A stretch of DNA of 64,000 nt from Nonomuraea glycinis (GTDB lineage: Bacteria > Actinomycetota > Actinomycetes > Streptosporangiales > Streptosporangiaceae). The notes beneath the pieces are model-generated. The model was not told the DNA's origin. It saw only the letters and a program-made list of their open reading frames with translations, and searched no databases. Position numbers and translations under genes: made by a program. Numbering within the stretch: the first letter of the stretch is position 1; the number at the start of each line of letters is the position of its first letter. This document shows, piece after piece, positions 51,079 to 62,279 of this stretch. The stretch lies in the NCBI RefSeq assembly GCF_014646515.1, contig NZ_BMNK01000002.1, positions 827,343 to 891,342 on the forward strand, in the 5' to 3' direction.

Positions 51079-52552
51079 CTTCCGGCCTCACTCCAAACTC
51101 AGCGGTACGAGTCCCCTGGACCTCATGACCTCGCTCGCGCCCGTCGTCGAGGCGTTGCGGGGGGCCGCCACGGACCTCGGCAAGGTCCGGCTCGTGTGCG
51201 ACTGGGTCCAGTACAAGTCCAACTTCCGCGAGGTGGTCGACGTCCGGCCGATCCTCCTGTGCCCGGAGCTGAGCACGGGACCCGGCCCCGCCATCGTGCC
51301 CCTGGGCGTCCGGGACGACGACATCGAGATCGCGGTCGACGTACGGCGAAGTGCCGGCGTGTCCGTCGAGGAGGTCGCCGCGGCGCTGCGCCGGGACGGC
51401 GGCCGGGTGCTGCTGGAGGACTGGGGGCCGGGCAGCCGCAGCTGCGTGTGGGAGTTCAACGCCCGCTACTGGAAGGACCTCGACCTCTGGGAGAAGTCCA
51501 CCGGCCGGGGGTACGAGCAGGCCCTGCCGGGCGGTGACAGCGACGCGCACAACCACGACGCCGCGCGCGACGTGATCCGCGACCTGTTCGAGGTCTGGGA
51601 CGCGCTGGCCGACGGCGACGCCCTGCCCGAGGAGCTCTACGTCGTCGAGCTCGGCGTGGGCAACGGCACCCAGGCGAAGGTCTTCCTGGACGAGTTCCGG
51701 GCCCTCGACGCCGCGCACGGGCGCGACTACTACCGGCGCCTGCACTACATGATGTGCGACTACTCCCAGCACGTGCTCGACCTGGCCCGCGAGGCGGTGA
51801 GCGAGCATCTGGCGCGGATCAGCACGTTCGCGCTCGACGCCACGACGCCGGGCACCTCGCTCGGCTTCCTGAAGTACAAGGTCTTCCTCGTCTACATCTC
51901 CAACGTCTACGACAACCTGCCGACCGACGAGGTGGCCCAGCTGGGCGGCCGGACCTACTGCGTGCAGGTCCGCGCCTACCTCGACGACGCCGGCGTGGCC
52001 GGGCTCGCCGAGTCGCTGGGGGTCACGGTGGGCGAGCTGCCGGCCCTGGTGCACAAGCTGCTGCGGCTCGGGCCGGGGCTGCTGGCCGAGGCCGATCCGG
52101 TCCGGTTCGCCGACGTGGACGCCGCCGTCGCCTTCTGGCGGGCGGTGTGGGACCTGGTCAGGCTGGAGGAGCGGTACGTCCCGCTGGCCGGTCTCGACCT
52201 CTACTCCCTCGCCCCGGGCATGAGCGGGGAGCTGCTGCGGCCGTTGCTCGAATCCGGCGCCGACATCCGCATGCACGTCAACAACGGGGCGGTGGCGAGC
52301 TTCGCCGACAGCCTGAAGCTGCTGCACCCGTTCGGCAGGCTCGTCTGCCATGACCTGTTCGTCACCGACGTGCAGGCGTACCGGACGAACTTCCGGGGCC
52401 CCGGGAAGTACGAGGGGTCCGTCGTCAACTGGGTGAACGGGCCGCTGCTCGCGCATGTGGGCCGGCGCAACGGCTTCGACGTGCACTACGCGCCCTTCGC
52501 CCATCGGGTGGGCGGGAACATCATCACGATGACGGCGCAGGTGAGGGACTGA
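51068..52552 (+). CDS. Large SAM-dependent methyltransferase, MidA/NDUFAF7-like
   Basis: A 494-residue protein. A 150-residue N-terminal region of unknown type is followed by a Rossmann methyltransferase domain with VVELGVGNGTQAKVFLDEF (SAM site, about 193-211), the MCDYS acidic loop and VYISNVYDNLPTDE (motif IV). The long helical insertion and NNGAVASFADSL end segment resemble the PF02636 group, which methylates protein arginine in mitochondria; bacterial members are mostly uncharacterised. Its place in the middle of a SAM-supply cassette, with 11-bp and 1-bp overlaps to its neighbours, makes it the probable consumer of the SAM made there. The substrate is unknown. Confidence 0.75.
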   Translation: MLVDFRPHSKLSGTSPLDLMTSLAPVVEALRGAATDLGKVRLVCDWVQYKSNFREVVDVRPILLCPELSTGPGPAIVPLGVRDDDIEIAVDVRRSAGVSVEEVAAALRRDGGRVLLEDWGPGSRSCVWEFNARYWKDLDLWEKSTGRGYEQALPGGDSDAHNHDAARDVIRDLFEVWDALADGDALPEELYVVELGVGNGTQAKVFLDEFRALDAAHGRDYYRRLHYMMCDYSQHVLDLAREAVSEHLARISTFALDATTPGTSLGFLKYKVFLVYISNVYDNLPTDEVAQLGGRTYCVQVRAYLDDAGVAGLAESLGVTVGELPALVHKLLRLGPGLLAEADPVRFADVDAAVAFWRAVWDLVRLEERYVPLAGLDLYSLAPGMSGELLRPLLESGADIRMHVNNGAVASFADSLKLLHPFGRLVCHDLFVTDVQAYRTNFRGPGKYEGSVVNWVNGPLLAHVGRRNGFDVHYAPFAHRVGGNIITMTAQVRD

Positions 52553-53628
52553 TGTCCGAGCTGATGAGCGGACTGCCGCTCCTTCCCACCAGCGTCGTGG
52601 GGTCCTACCCCGTGCCGGAGTGGATGGAGCGGCTGAAGACCGACTACTACCGCGGCCGGATGAGCCACGCGCAGCTCCAGGACCTGCACGACATGGCGAT
52701 CAAGGCGGCGCTCCGGGACCAGGAGCTGGCCGGCATCGACATCGTGTCCGACGGCGAGCTGCGCCGCGACAACGACATCGACTACTTCCTCGCCAGGATG
52801 CCGGGCATCGACCTCCCGCAGACGTCGAAGGACTTCTACTTCGACTACTACGAGGCCAGGGTCACCGAGCGGCTGCCGCCGGCGGCCACGGCGTCGCTGA
52901 TGCTGGCCGACGACTTCGCCTTCACCGCCGAGCAGACCTCGGGTCCGGTCAAGTTCTCCTTCACCGGGCCGTTCTCGCTGTCGCGGCGGGTGCGGAACGA
53001 GGCGTACGACGACCCCGGTGAGCTGGTGCTGGCCATCGCGCGGGTGCTCAACGCCGAGGCGCGGGCCCTGGCCGCGCGCGGCGCGCGGCTCCTGCAGATC
53101 GACGAGCCCTTCCTGGCCGGCTACCCCGGCGAGGTGGAGACGGCGATCGAGGCCGTCAACATCGTCACCGAGGGCGTCGACGTCACCTGGGCGCTGCACG
53201 TCTGTTACGGCAACCGCTACGCGCGCCCCTCGTGGGAGGGCCACTACGACTTCCTGTTCCCCGCGGTGCTCGACGCCCGGGTGGACCAGCTCGTGCTGGA
53301 GTTCGCCCGCAAGGGGTACGCCGACCTGCCGGTGATCGACAAGTTCGGCTGGGACCGCACGATCGGGCTCGGCGTCATCGACGTCAAGTCCGCCGAGGTG
53401 GAGACCCCGGAGGCGGTCGCCACCAGGATCCGCAGCGCGCTCAATCTCGTTCCGGCCGATCGGCTGGTCGTCAACCCCGACTGCGGGCTGCGGAACATCT
53501 CCGCGCCCGTCGCCAGGGCCAAGCTCGCCGCCATGGTCGCCGGCGCCGCCACCGTGCGCGCCGAGCTGACCGGCGCCACCCACCATCTGAACCCGCTCAA
53601 CCCATCGCACGAGGAGCCCGCGCCATGA
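52552..53628 (+). CDS. Core-type cobalamin-independent methionine synthase (MetE C-terminal domain)
   Basis: A 358-residue barrel corresponding only to the catalytic C-terminal half of Met[13 protein letters not shown] opens the domain, QIDEPFL is the substrate site, and the zinc ligands are His216, Cys218 (HVCYG), Glu250 and Cys311 (NPDCGL). Such short proteins use simple methyl donors or methyl-folate with accessory proteins to methylate homocysteine. With MetF and MetK alongside, methionine regeneration is the likely role. The first residues ([12 protein letters not shown]) repeat the MSGLP theme of metF. Overlaps at both ends. Confidence 0.88.
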   Translation: MSELMSGLPLLPTSVVGSYPVPEWMERLKTDYYRGRMSHAQLQDLHDMAIKAALRDQELAGIDIVSDGELRRDNDIDYFLARMPGIDLPQTSKDFYFDYYEARVTERLPPAATASLMLADDFAFTAEQTSGPVKFSFTGPFSLSRRVRNEAYDDPGELVLAIARVLNAEARALAARGARLLQIDEPFLAGYPGEVETAIEAVNIVTEGVDVTWALHVCYGNRYARPSWEGHYDFLFPAVLDARVDQLVLEFARKGYADLPVIDKFGWDRTIGLGVIDVKSAEVETPEAVATRIRSALNLVPADRLVVNPDCGLRNISAPVARAKLAAMVAGAATVRAELTGATHHLNPLNPSHEEPAP

Positions 53629-54866
53629 CCCAGCTGGGAATCGAAGACGACTATGTGTTCACCTCCGAGTCCGTGACCGAGGGGCACCCCGACAAGATCG
53701 CCGACGCGGTGTCGGACGCCGTACTGGACGCGGCACTGACCCTCGACCCCTACGCCCGGGTCGCCTGCGAGACCCTGATCACCACCGGCATGGTCGTCCT
53801 GGCCGGGGAGATCACCACCCCGCAGGTGCTCGACTACACCCAGATCGTCCGCGACACCGTCAACCGGATCGGCTACGACAACGGCGACTACGGCTTCGAC
53901 GGGCACTCGTGCGCCGTCCTCGTGGCGCTCGACAAGCAGTCACCCGACATCGCGCAGGGCGTCGACCTGGCGCACGAGCACCGCAGCGACCACTCCGGCG
54001 ACGAGTTCGACCGGGCCGGCGCCGGCGACCAGGGCATGATGTTCGGCTACGCCACCGACGAGACCCCCGAGCTCATGCCGATGCCGATCGCGCTGGCGCA
54101 CCGCCTGTCCCGCAGGCTCGCCGCGGTGCGCAAGGACGGCACGCTCGGCTACCTGCGCCCGGACGGCAAGACCCAGGTGTCGGTGCGCTACCAGGGTGAC
54201 ATCCCGGTCGGCGTGGAGCAGGTGCTGATCTCCACCCAGCACGCCGAGGAGGCCACCCTGGAGCAGATCCGCGAGGACCTCTGGCAACACGTCGTCTCCC
54301 AGGAGCTGCCGGACGAGCTGTACGACGCCGACGCGCTGCACCGCAGCCTGCTGGTCAACCCCACCGGCAGGTTCGTGATCGGCGGCCCGGTCGGTGACGC
54401 GGGCCTCACCGGCCGCAAGATCATCGTGGACACCTACGGAGGATTCGCCCGGCACGGCGGCGGCGCCTTCTCCGGCAAGGACCCCTCCAAGGTCGACCGG
54501 TCCGCCGCCTACGCCGCGCGCCACGTCGCCAAGAACGTGGTCGCCGCCGGCCTGGCCCGCCGGGCCGAGGTGCAGGTCGCGTACGCCATCGGGGTGGCCA
54601 GGCCGGTGTCGGTGCTGATCGAGACGTTCGGCACCGAGCGGGTGAGCCGGTCGCTGATCCGCAAGCTGGTGGCCGAGCACTTCGACCTGCGCCCCGCCGC
54701 GTTCCGCAAGTACCTCGGCCTGCACAGCCCCATCTACAGCCAGACCGCCGCCTACGGACACTTCGGGCGTACGGACCTGGACCTGCCGTGGGAGCGGACC
54801 GACCGGGCCGACCTGCTCCGCCGGGCGGCCGCGCTGTCCGCCGACGCCGTCCCCGCCACGCTGTGA
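53625..54866 (+). CDS. metK: S-adenosylmethionine synthetase
   Basis: A 413-residue enzyme with [31 protein letters not shown], the phosphate loop [15 protein letters not shown] and the family's usual length. Catalytic and metal-binding residues are all present. It makes SAM from methionine and ATP. The ATG overlaps the methionine-synthase stop (ATGA) and is preceded by GAGGAG. Being in this cassette, it is probably a second, pathway-specific copy rather than the housekeeping one (inference). Confidence 0.95.
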   Translation: MTQLGIEDDYVFTSESVTEGHPDKIADAVSDAVLDAALTLDPYARVACETLITTGMVVLAGEITTPQVLDYTQIVRDTVNRIGYDNGDYGFDGHSCAVLVALDKQSPDIAQGVDLAHEHRSDHSGDEFDRAGAGDQGMMFGYATDETPELMPMPIALAHRLSRRLAAVRKDGTLGYLRPDGKTQVSVRYQGDIPVGVEQVLISTQHAEEATLEQIREDLWQHVVSQELPDELYDADALHRSLLVNPTGRFVIGGPVGDAGLTGRKIIVDTYGGFARHGGGAFSGKDPSKVDRSAAYAARHVAKNVVAAGLARRAEVQVAYAIGVARPVSVLIETFGTERVSRSLIRKLVAEHFDLRPAAFRKYLGLHSPIYSQTAAYGHFGRTDLDLPWERTDRADLLRRAAALSADAVPATL

Positions 54867-55729
54867 CCTCGACGGATCCCGATGTCGGCCGGCTGGTCGT
54901 GTCCTGCACCGACCGGCCGGGCATCGTCGCCAACGTCTCGGCGTTCCTGTACCGGCGCGGAGCCAACATCGTGCAGTCCGACCAGGACTCCACCGGGGCT
55001 GCGGGCGGCCGGTTCTTCCTGCGCGTCGTGTTCCACCTGCCCGGCCTGGACAAGGAGCTGCCCCGGCTGGAGCGCGAGTTCCGGGAGGAGGTCGCGGCCC
55101 GGCTCGGTGCGGACTTCCGCTTCCGCGCCGCCGCCGCGCCGGCCCGGGTGGCGCTCTTCGTCTCCCGGTACGACCACTGCCTGCTGGACCTGCTCTGGCG
55201 GGCCCGCCGGGGCGAGCTGCCCATCGAGGTGTCCCAGGTGGTGTCCAACCACCCGGACCTCGCCGACGAGGTGGCCTCGTTCGGGGTGCCGTTCGCGCAC
55301 ATCCCGGTGACCAGGGCCACCAAGCCGGCGGCCGAGCAGCGCCAGCTCGACCTTCTGCGGAACCGGGTCGATCTGGTGGTGCTGGCCCGGTACATGCAGG
55401 TCCTGTCGGGCGACTTCCTGGACCGGGCCGGCGTACCGGTGATCAACATCCACCATTCCTTCCTGCCCGCCTTCGCCGGCGCCGGGCCGTACGAGCAGGC
55501 GAAGGAGCGTGGCGTGAAGCTCATCGGGGCGACCGCGCACTACGCCACCGAGGAGCTCGACGAGGGGCCGATCATCGAGCAGGACGTCGTGCGGGTGTCG
55601 CATCGCGCGAGCGTGCGGGAGCTGACGCGGCGCGGCGCCGACATCGAGCGGACCGTGCTGGCCAGAGCGGTGGCCTGGCACTGCGAGGACCGCGTCCTGG
55701 TGAACGGCCGCACCACGATCATCTTCTAG
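54863..55729 (+). CDS. purU: Formyltetrahydrofolate deformylase
   Basis: 288 residues from a GTG overlapping the metK stop (GTGA). An N-terminal ACT domain ([19 protein letters not shown]) is followed by the formyl-transferase fold with catalytic Asn-His in [10 protein letters not shown] and Asp in [16 protein letters not shown]. It hydrolyses 10-formyl-THF to formate and THF, which would return folate to the methylene/methyl branch used by MetF. The only odd point is its presence in a methyl-transfer cassette. Confidence 0.94.
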   Translation: MTSTDPDVGRLVVSCTDRPGIVANVSAFLYRRGANIVQSDQDSTGAAGGRFFLRVVFHLPGLDKELPRLEREFREEVAARLGADFRFRAAAAPARVALFVSRYDHCLLDLLWRARRGELPIEVSQVVSNHPDLADEVASFGVPFAHIPVTRATKPAAEQRQLDLLRNRVDLVVLARYMQVLSGDFLDRAGVPVINIHHSFLPAFAGAGPYEQAKERGVKLIGATAHYATEELDEGPIIEQDVVRVSHRASVRELTRRGADIERTVLARAVAWHCEDRVLVNGRTTIIF

Positions 55730-55742
55730 ACAGATTCACTGA

Positions 55743-56744
<1,002 letters not shown>

Positions 56745-56822
56745 GGGATATGCCGGATTTGTCCGGCCGCGTATTCTTGTCGTGGCGCACCCTGTGCGCC
56801 ACGAAGTGCGAGGAGATGCGGC

Positions 56823-57725
56823 ATGCGGAGCATCGGGTACGTCGGCGTGCGGTCCGCGTCGGCGCAGGACTGGCTGGACTTCGGCCCACATGTCTTCGGC
56901 TTCGAGGCCTACCAGCTCCCCGACGGGACGGTCCGGGTGCGCTGGTGCGACCGGTCGCACCGCCTCGCGATCCACCCGGGTGACTCCGACCAGCTGCTCT
57001 ACCTCGGCTGGGAGATCGGCGCCGAGGAGTCGCTGGAGGACGTCGCGGCCCACCTGACCGCCGCCGGGTTCGAGGTGACGACGGGCTCGGCGCGCCTCGC
57101 GGCGGACCGTTCCGTCGACCGGCTCATCTATTTCGACGACCCCTTCGGCCTGCGGCACGAGTTCTTCGTCGGCCAGGAGGAGACGGCGGGCTCCTACCAG
57201 GGGCAGCGGCCGACGTCGCGGACGGTCACCGGGGAGCTCGGCCTGGGCTTCGTCGTGCTGCGGGTGCCCGACCTCCAGCGGGGTCTCGACTTCTACGCCA
57301 CCGTGATGGGCATGAAGGTGTCCGACGCGATCAACCTCGGCGCGCACCTCGGCGAGATGTGGTTCCTGCGGTGCAATCCGCGCCATCACAGCATCGCCCT
57401 GCTGGAAGGGGCCGGCACCCTCCGGCTGGAGCACCTGATGATCGAGGCGACCACGCTGGAGGAGGTGGAGATCGCCTGGGACCTGGCCCGGGACGAGATG
57501 GACGCCTTCGTCAGCCCCGGACGCCGGCTGTCGGACAACATGTTCCTGTTCCGGGTGCACACCTCGACCGGCTTCATGGTCTGCTACGGGTGGGGCGCGA
57601 CGCAGGTAGACGACGAGGAGAGCTGGATCCCGCGCTACATCGACTCCTCGACCGGGGCCGGCATCGTCTACTCCGCCGCCGCCGTCGTGACGGCGGGTGA
57701 CCCGTCCGCCGAGGTCAAGCGCTGA
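56823..57725 (+). CDS. Type I extradiol dioxygenase-like (VOC) protein with altered metal site
   Basis: A 300-residue two-domain protein closely related in layout to BphC/HsaC-type catechol dioxygenases (SIGYVGVRSAS, YFDDPFGLRHEFF, NPRHHSIAL, EHLMIEA, YGWGA). Compared with BphC, the first iron-binding His is Phe143 (GLGF instead of GLGH), the second is kept (His189 in RHH), and the Glu ligand in front of the YGWG motif is Cys254 (VCYGWG). Other active-site positions such as His204 are retained. It is therefore unlikely to be a normal Fe(II) extradiol dioxygenase. It lies 78 bp after the adenosine-kinase-like gene and overlaps the convergent PucR-type gene by 11 bp. Confidence 0.85.
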   Translation: MRSIGYVGVRSASAQDWLDFGPHVFGFEAYQLPDGTVRVRWCDRSHRLAIHPGDSDQLLYLGWEIGAEESLEDVAAHLTAAGFEVTTGSARLAADRSVDRLIYFDDPFGLRHEFFVGQEETAGSYQGQRPTSRTVTGELGLGFVVLRVPDLQRGLDFYATVMGMKVSDAINLGAHLGEMWFLRCNPRHHSIALLEGAGTLRLEHLMIEATTLEEVEIAWDLARDEMDAFVSPGRRLSDNMFLFRVHTSTGFMVCYGWGATQVDDEESWIPRYIDSSTGAGIVYSAAAVVTAGDPSAEVKR

Positions 57726-59049
57726 CCTCCAGGGCGTCGATGATCTCCAGAGCCACCTGCGCGGCGAGCCGGTCGCGATAGTTGTTCAGGTCCAGCCCGG
57801 TGATCTCCTCGATCCGGTGGATCCGGTAGGTGACCGTGTTGGGATGCACGTGCAGCAGCTTCGACGCCCGCTGCGGGCTGTTGTTCTCCCGGAAGTAGCA
57901 CATCAGCGTGGAGATGTACTCCGAGTGGTGCTTCTTCTCGTGGCGCAGCACCTCGCCGAGGATGTCCGTGGCGAACTCGCGCAGCGTCTCGATGTCGGGC
58001 ACCTGGAGCAGCAGGCGGCTGATGCCGAGCTTGTCGAACGCGACCACGGCGCCGCGCTGGCCGAGCCGCCGGATCACCTCGTTGGTCCGCCGCGCCTCCT
58101 CGTAGGAGCGGGCGATGTGCGCCGGCTCGTGGAACGCGCCGCCGACGCCGATGGACACTCCGACGTCGGGGAACAGCGCCCCGAGCCGCTGCACGCACAG
58201 GGTGCCGAGCTGCTCGGCCCGGGTGGTCGAGCCCGGCGTGGCGTTCTCCGTCAGCACCACGACGACCTCGTCGGTGCGTACGGAGGTGATCGCGTCCGGG
58301 GACTGGGCGATGAACAGGCGGGCGGTCGCGCCGGCGGCGCGTTCGGCGACGAGGGCGCTGCGCTGGGAGTCGCCCGCGGGCGGTTCGAGAATGATCGACA
58401 GGACGCGGTGCTCGCGCTCGGTGTCGTAGCCGAGATGCTGGGCCCAGCGCACGACCTCGTCGTTGTCCCGGCCCGACCCGGACAGCAGTCCTTCGACGAG
58501 GTCGTCCCGCACCTGGCTGGCCGCCGAGAAGAAGACCCGCTCGCGGGCCAGGATGACGCCGCAGATCGTCGCGGCGTGCTCGGCGATCAGCAGGTCGATG
58601 TCCTCGCCCTGGTCTGGGGCTGCCGAGACGAGCGAGACGAGATAGGCCGGCACGGTGTCGCCGACGAGGATCGGGGCCACGACGCGGGCCCGGCCGCGCG
58701 CCGGATCGGGCAGCCGGAGCGGGTGCCGGGATTTGCCGGCGTCGGCGAGCATGTGCGCCAGCCGGGGGTGGATCAGATGGTCGTGGACGTACTGGATGGC
58801 GCTGTCGTCGCTCTCTCCGGGCGAGGCGGCGGCGAGGATGCCCATCTTCTGGCTGATGATGGCCACCGTCACGTCGGTCCGGTGGGCGACGAGGTGGGCG
58901 ACCGTGCCGATGTCGGCGTCCTGGAGAGCCAGCCCGGACAGGTGGCGGTAGATCTCCACCAGGTCGCGCAACGTCCGGTTTTCCTGGGTGATCGCGGTAG
59001 AACCGCTGGTGACGCTGGTCAGGCCGGTGAACGGTGACTCTGCCGCCAT
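57715..59049 (-). CDS. PucR/CdaR-family transcriptional regulator with GAF-like sensor
   Basis: A 444-residue regulator. The N-terminal half forms a GAF-like sensory domain (DADIGTVAHLVAHRTDVTVAI); a GGDEF-related middle region (SIGVGGAFHEPAHIARSYEEARRTNEV) follows; the C-terminal helix-turn-helix (LLHVHPNTVTYRIHRIEEITG, key residues VHPNT and YR) is diagnostic for the PucR/CdaR family. It is divergent from an ABC importer operon, 394 bp away, and most likely activates it in response to the pathway substrate. Confidence 0.9.
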   Translation of the reverse strand: MAAESPFTGLTSVTSGSTAITQENRTLRDLVEIYRHLSGLALQDADIGTVAHLVAHRTDVTVAIISQKMGILAAASPGESDDSAIQYVHDHLIHPRLAHMLADAGKSRHPLRLPDPARGRARVVAPILVGDTVPAYLVSLVSAAPDQGEDIDLLIAEHAATICGVILARERVFFSAASQVRDDLVEGLLSGSGRDNDEVVRWAQHLGYDTEREHRVLSIILEPPAGDSQRSALVAERAAGATARLFIAQSPDAITSVRTDEVVVVLTENATPGSTTRAEQLGTLCVQRLGALFPDVGVSIGVGGAFHEPAHIARSYEEARRTNEVIRRLGQRGAVVAFDKLGISRLLLQVPDIETLREFATDILGEVLRHEKKHHSEYISTLMCYFRENNSPQRASKLLHVHPNTVTYRIHRIEEITGLDLNNYRDRLAAQVALEIIDALEVSA

Positions 59050-59443
59050 GAGCGAATCCTAAGGTCGAGCGCCGGGGGTGCCATGTGTGTGACGACAAAG
59101 AGTACGCCCCCATACTGTGCTGTAGCCCACAGTGCTCCCTCGCCTGGTCGGCTATACGTGGTAATCGACCCATGTCCGACGCCGTCTCACCATGACGGCG
59201 TTTCGCATGGTCACCGCCTTGCCAAGGGTGTCCGGTAACGATCCCGAAACCGCCCATTTACGCAACGGCTCCCTCTTGACGCCCACGTAGCCGCAGGGCA
59301 GCATTGCGTTTACAACTATTGCACATTTTGTCCCATTATCGGACAACGGCGCAGTGGATCGATGCGGCACGGACGGAGCTCGGCGGGTGTCTCGCCCGGC
59401 TCCGCACTCTCTTCGTTCCACGTAGCGCTGGACGGAGGTGGCG
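59050..59443. promoter_or_regulatory. Divergent control region of the PucR gene and ABC operon
   Basis: In this gap TTTACA (59309-59314) and CATTAT (59334-59339), 19 bp apart, form a plausible rightward promoter. A perfect inverted repeat TTGTCC-N7-GGACAA (59328-59346) covers the -10 region, a likely operator. The stretch is AT-richer than its surroundings. No reading frame with protein-like features was found. Confidence 0.5.
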
Positions 59444-60391
59444 GTGAGCGCAGGCATGGTAATTCGCCGGCTCGGCGGCGGTCTGCTGGTCTTGTGGCTT
59501 GTTTCGATTCTCACCTTTCTGCTGGTGCAGTTGATTCCCGGCGATGTCGCCGAGGTCATCGCAGGTGAGAACGCCACTGTGGCCGAGGTGAGCAGGATCC
59601 GCATCGAGCTCGGCCTGGACAAGCCGATCCTGGAGCAGTATTCCAGTTGGTTCGTCGGCATCCTGCAAGGAGATCTCGGCGACTCGTTGTTCACCAACAG
59701 GTCCGTCGCGGACACGATCATCGAGGCGGCCCCGCCGACCGTGATCATCACCCTGATGGCGATCGTGGTCGCCGTCGTGATCGGTGTGACGGCCGGCATC
59801 GTCGCGGGCCTCACCCAGGGGAGCTGGATCGACCGGAGCGTGTCGGCCCTGGCCACCCTCGGCATCGCGATGCCGAGCTTCTGGCTGGCGATGGTGCTCG
59901 TGTCCGTGTTCGCGCTGGCCAACCCCTGGCTACCGGCGACCGGATACGTCGATATCAGGGAGGGCTTCGGGGAGTGGCTCTCCTACGTGATCCTCCCCTC
60001 CACGGCGCTCGGCCTGGCCACGGCCGCTGAGCTCGCCCGGCATACCCGAGGGTGTGTGGCCGACGTGCTCACCCGCCCGTATGTCCGTACGGCACGGGCC
60101 CGCGGCGCCTCGGGCGTCTGGCTGGTCCGCCGGCACATCCTGCGCAACGCGGCCATCCCCGTGGTGACCGTGCTCGGCCTGCAGGCCGGACGGCTCCTCG
60201 GCGGCGTGATCGTGGTGGAGGCCGTGTTCGGCATCTCCGGCCTCGGCTCCCTCGCCATCAACTCGGTGCTCCAACGGAACTATCCGATGATCCAGGGATA
60301 CGTCCTGTTCAGCGCCGTCATCGTGGTGGCGATCAACCTCATCGTGGACCTGGCCTACGGCTGGATCAACCCGAAGGTGCGTACGGCATGA
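59444..60391 (+). CDS. ABC importer permease, DppB-like (second system)
   Basis: 315 residues from a GTG at 59444, five bases after GGAGG; GTG at 59438 and ATG at 59456 are alternatives. Six membrane segments, LVSILTFLLVQLIPGDVAEVIAG at the start (split: LTFLLVQLIPGD), and the EAA loop ARGASGVWLVRRHILRNA identify the B-type peptide/nickel/opine permease. It is the first gene of the operon; no binding-protein gene precedes it. Confidence 0.92.
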   Translation: MSAGMVIRRLGGGLLVLWLVSILTFLLVQLIPGDVAEVIAGENATVAEVSRIRIELGLDKPILEQYSSWFVGILQGDLGDSLFTNRSVADTIIEAAPPTVIITLMAIVVAVVIGVTAGIVAGLTQGSWIDRSVSALATLGIAMPSFWLAMVLVSVFALANPWLPATGYVDIREGFGEWLSYVILPSTALGLATAAELARHTRGCVADVLTRPYVRTARARGASGVWLVRRHILRNAAIPVVTVLGLQAGRLLGGVIVVEAVFGISGLGSLAINSVLQRNYPMIQGYVLFSAVIVVAINLIVDLAYGWINPKVRTA

Positions 60392-61245
60392 CCACGGCCA
60401 CCCAGAGCGCACGCCCGCGCCATGTCATCCGAACGCTCCTGCGCCAGCCGGCCAGCGCGACCGCTGTCGGATTCATCGCCATCCTCGTCTTCTTCGCGAT
60501 CGCCGGGCCTTTCGTCTACCCGCACGACCCGGAGGTTCAGGACCTCGGCAACAGGTTCGCCGAGGTCAGCTGGACGCACCTGCTCGGCACCGACGAGTTC
60601 GGCCGGGACGTCGCGAGCCGGATCATCCAGGCGTCCCGCATCGCCGTCACCGCGCCGCTCATCTCCGTGGGCGTGGCGCTGCTCATCGGGCTGCCGCTGG
60701 GGCTCTGGGCCGGGCTGCGCCGAGGCGCCGTCGACGCCATCGCCGGCCGGCTGGCCGACACCATCCTGAGCCTCCCCGCGCTCGTGGCCGCCCTGGCCAT
60801 CATCGCGGTGCTCGGCCCGGGACTCGTCAACGCCATGCTGTCGATCGGCATCATCTTCGCACCCGGTCTGTTCCGTGTCGTACGCGGGGCGACGCTGGCC
60901 GTCGCGGAGGAGACCTTCGTCGACTCGGCGGTGGCGATCGGCTCGTCCACCCGGCGCACCCTCTGGGTGCACATCCTGCCCAACATCGCCGCTCCGCTGC
61001 TGGTCCAGGTCACGATCCTGATGGGCGTCGCGCTCCTGGTCGAGGCGAGCCTGAGCTTCATCGGCCTGGGCGTCCAGCCGCCCGACGCGAGCTGGGGCTC
61101 GATGCTCAAGGCCGCCTACACCAACCAGTTCCACTCGCCCTTCGCGGTGGTGCCGTCCGGAGTCGCGATGGTGCTGACCGTGCTCGCGTTCAACACGATC
61201 GGTGACTCGATCCGTGACGCCGTCGGACTCAGGAGGCGTACATGA
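60388..61245 (+). CDS. ABC importer permease, DppC-like (second system)
   Basis: A 285-residue permease with the GTDEFGRDVASRIIQASR segment and EAA loop (IGSSTRRTLWVHILPNI) of C-type permeases. Its ATG overlaps the preceding stop (ATGA). The longer open frame upstream is a shadow. Confidence 0.93.
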   Translation: MTTATQSARPRHVIRTLLRQPASATAVGFIAILVFFAIAGPFVYPHDPEVQDLGNRFAEVSWTHLLGTDEFGRDVASRIIQASRIAVTAPLISVGVALLIGLPLGLWAGLRRGAVDAIAGRLADTILSLPALVAALAIIAVLGPGLVNAMLSIGIIFAPGLFRVVRGATLAVAEETFVDSAVAIGSSTRRTLWVHILPNIAAPLLVQVTILMGVALLVEASLSFIGLGVQPPDASWGSMLKAAYTNQFHSPFAVVPSGVAMVLTVLAFNTIGDSIRDAVGLRRRT

Positions 61246-62279
61246 CAGCAGGACCGGGACAGCGAAGCGACGCCGGCGCCGCCGAGCCGCTGCTGGCCGT
61301 CAAGGGCCTCACCATCGATCTGCCCGGCGGCGCCCGGCAGCGTGGCCTGGTCGAGGACGTCACCTTCGAGGTGCGCAAGGGCCAGGCGGTCGCGCTGATC
61401 GGCGAGTCCGGCTGCGGCAAGTCGCTGACCTCCATGGCGATCCTGGGCCTGCTGCCGGCGGCCGTCCGGGTCGCGGCGGGCTCCATCCACTTCGACGGGG
61501 TCGACCTGCTCACCTGCAACCGGAAGCAGCTCCGCAAGGTGCGCGGCGGGCCGGTCGGCATGGTCTTCCAGGAGCCGATGAGCAGCCTCAACCCGACGAT
61601 GACCGTCGGCGACCAGATCGCCGAGGTGCGCAGGCTGCACCTGGGCGAGCGGCGGTCGGTGGCGCTCAAGGAGGCGTCGAAGCTGCTGAGCCGGGTCGGC
61701 ATCCCCAACGCCGACCGCAGGCTCGGGTCCTACCCGCACGAGATGAGCGGCGGCATGCAGCAGCGCGTCATGATCGCGGCGGCCATCGCCTGCGACCCCA
61801 AGCTGCTGATCGCCGACGAACCGACCACCGCGCTCGATGTCACGATCCAGGCCGAGATCCTGGAGCTGCTGCGCGACCTGCGCCGCGACCTCGATCTCGC
61901 CGTCCTGCTGGTCACGCACGACCTCGGCGTGGTCGCGGACTTCTGCGACGACGTGGTCGTCATGTACGCCGGTCACATCGCCGAGCGAACCCCCGTCGAC
62001 CGGCTCTTCTACGAGCCGCAGCACCCGTACTCCAGCGCGCTGCTCGCCGCGGTGCCGCAGGCGGGCCGGGCCCGGACCAGCCTGACGGTCATCCCGGGCC
62101 GGGTCCCGTCGGCGGGACACTTCCCCGGCGGCTGCCGGTTCGAGCCGCGCTGTGCGCACAGCGTCGAAGACGTCTGCCGGCGACCACAGGCCGACACGGC
62201 CATCGCCGACGATCGCCGCACCCGGTGCGGACGTGTCGCCTCCGGTGACCTGATTCTGAAGGGGACCGTCCGTGGCTGA
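61242..62279 (+). CDS. ABC importer ATPase, DppD-like (second system)
   Basis: A 345-residue ATPase: Walker [19 protein letters not shown], signature MSGGMQQR, Walker [21 protein letters not shown], and the C-terminal cysteine region ([18 protein letters not shown]). ATGA overlap with the permease gene before it. Confidence 0.94.
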   Translation: MTAGPGQRSDAGAAEPLLAVKGLTIDLPGGARQRGLVEDVTFEVRKGQAVALIGESGCGKSLTSMAILGLLPAAVRVAAGSIHFDGVDLLTCNRKQLRKVRGGPVGMVFQEPMSSLNPTMTVGDQIAEVRRLHLGERRSVALKEASKLLSRVGIPNADRRLGSYPHEMSGGMQQRVMIAAAIACDPKLLIADEPTTALDVTIQAEILELLRDLRRDLDLAVLLVTHDLGVVADFCDDVVVMYAGHIAERTPVDRLFYEPQHPYSSALLAAVPQAGRARTSLTVIPGRVPSAGHFPGGCRFEPRCAHSVEDVCRRPQADTAIADDRRTRCGRVASGDLILKGTVRG

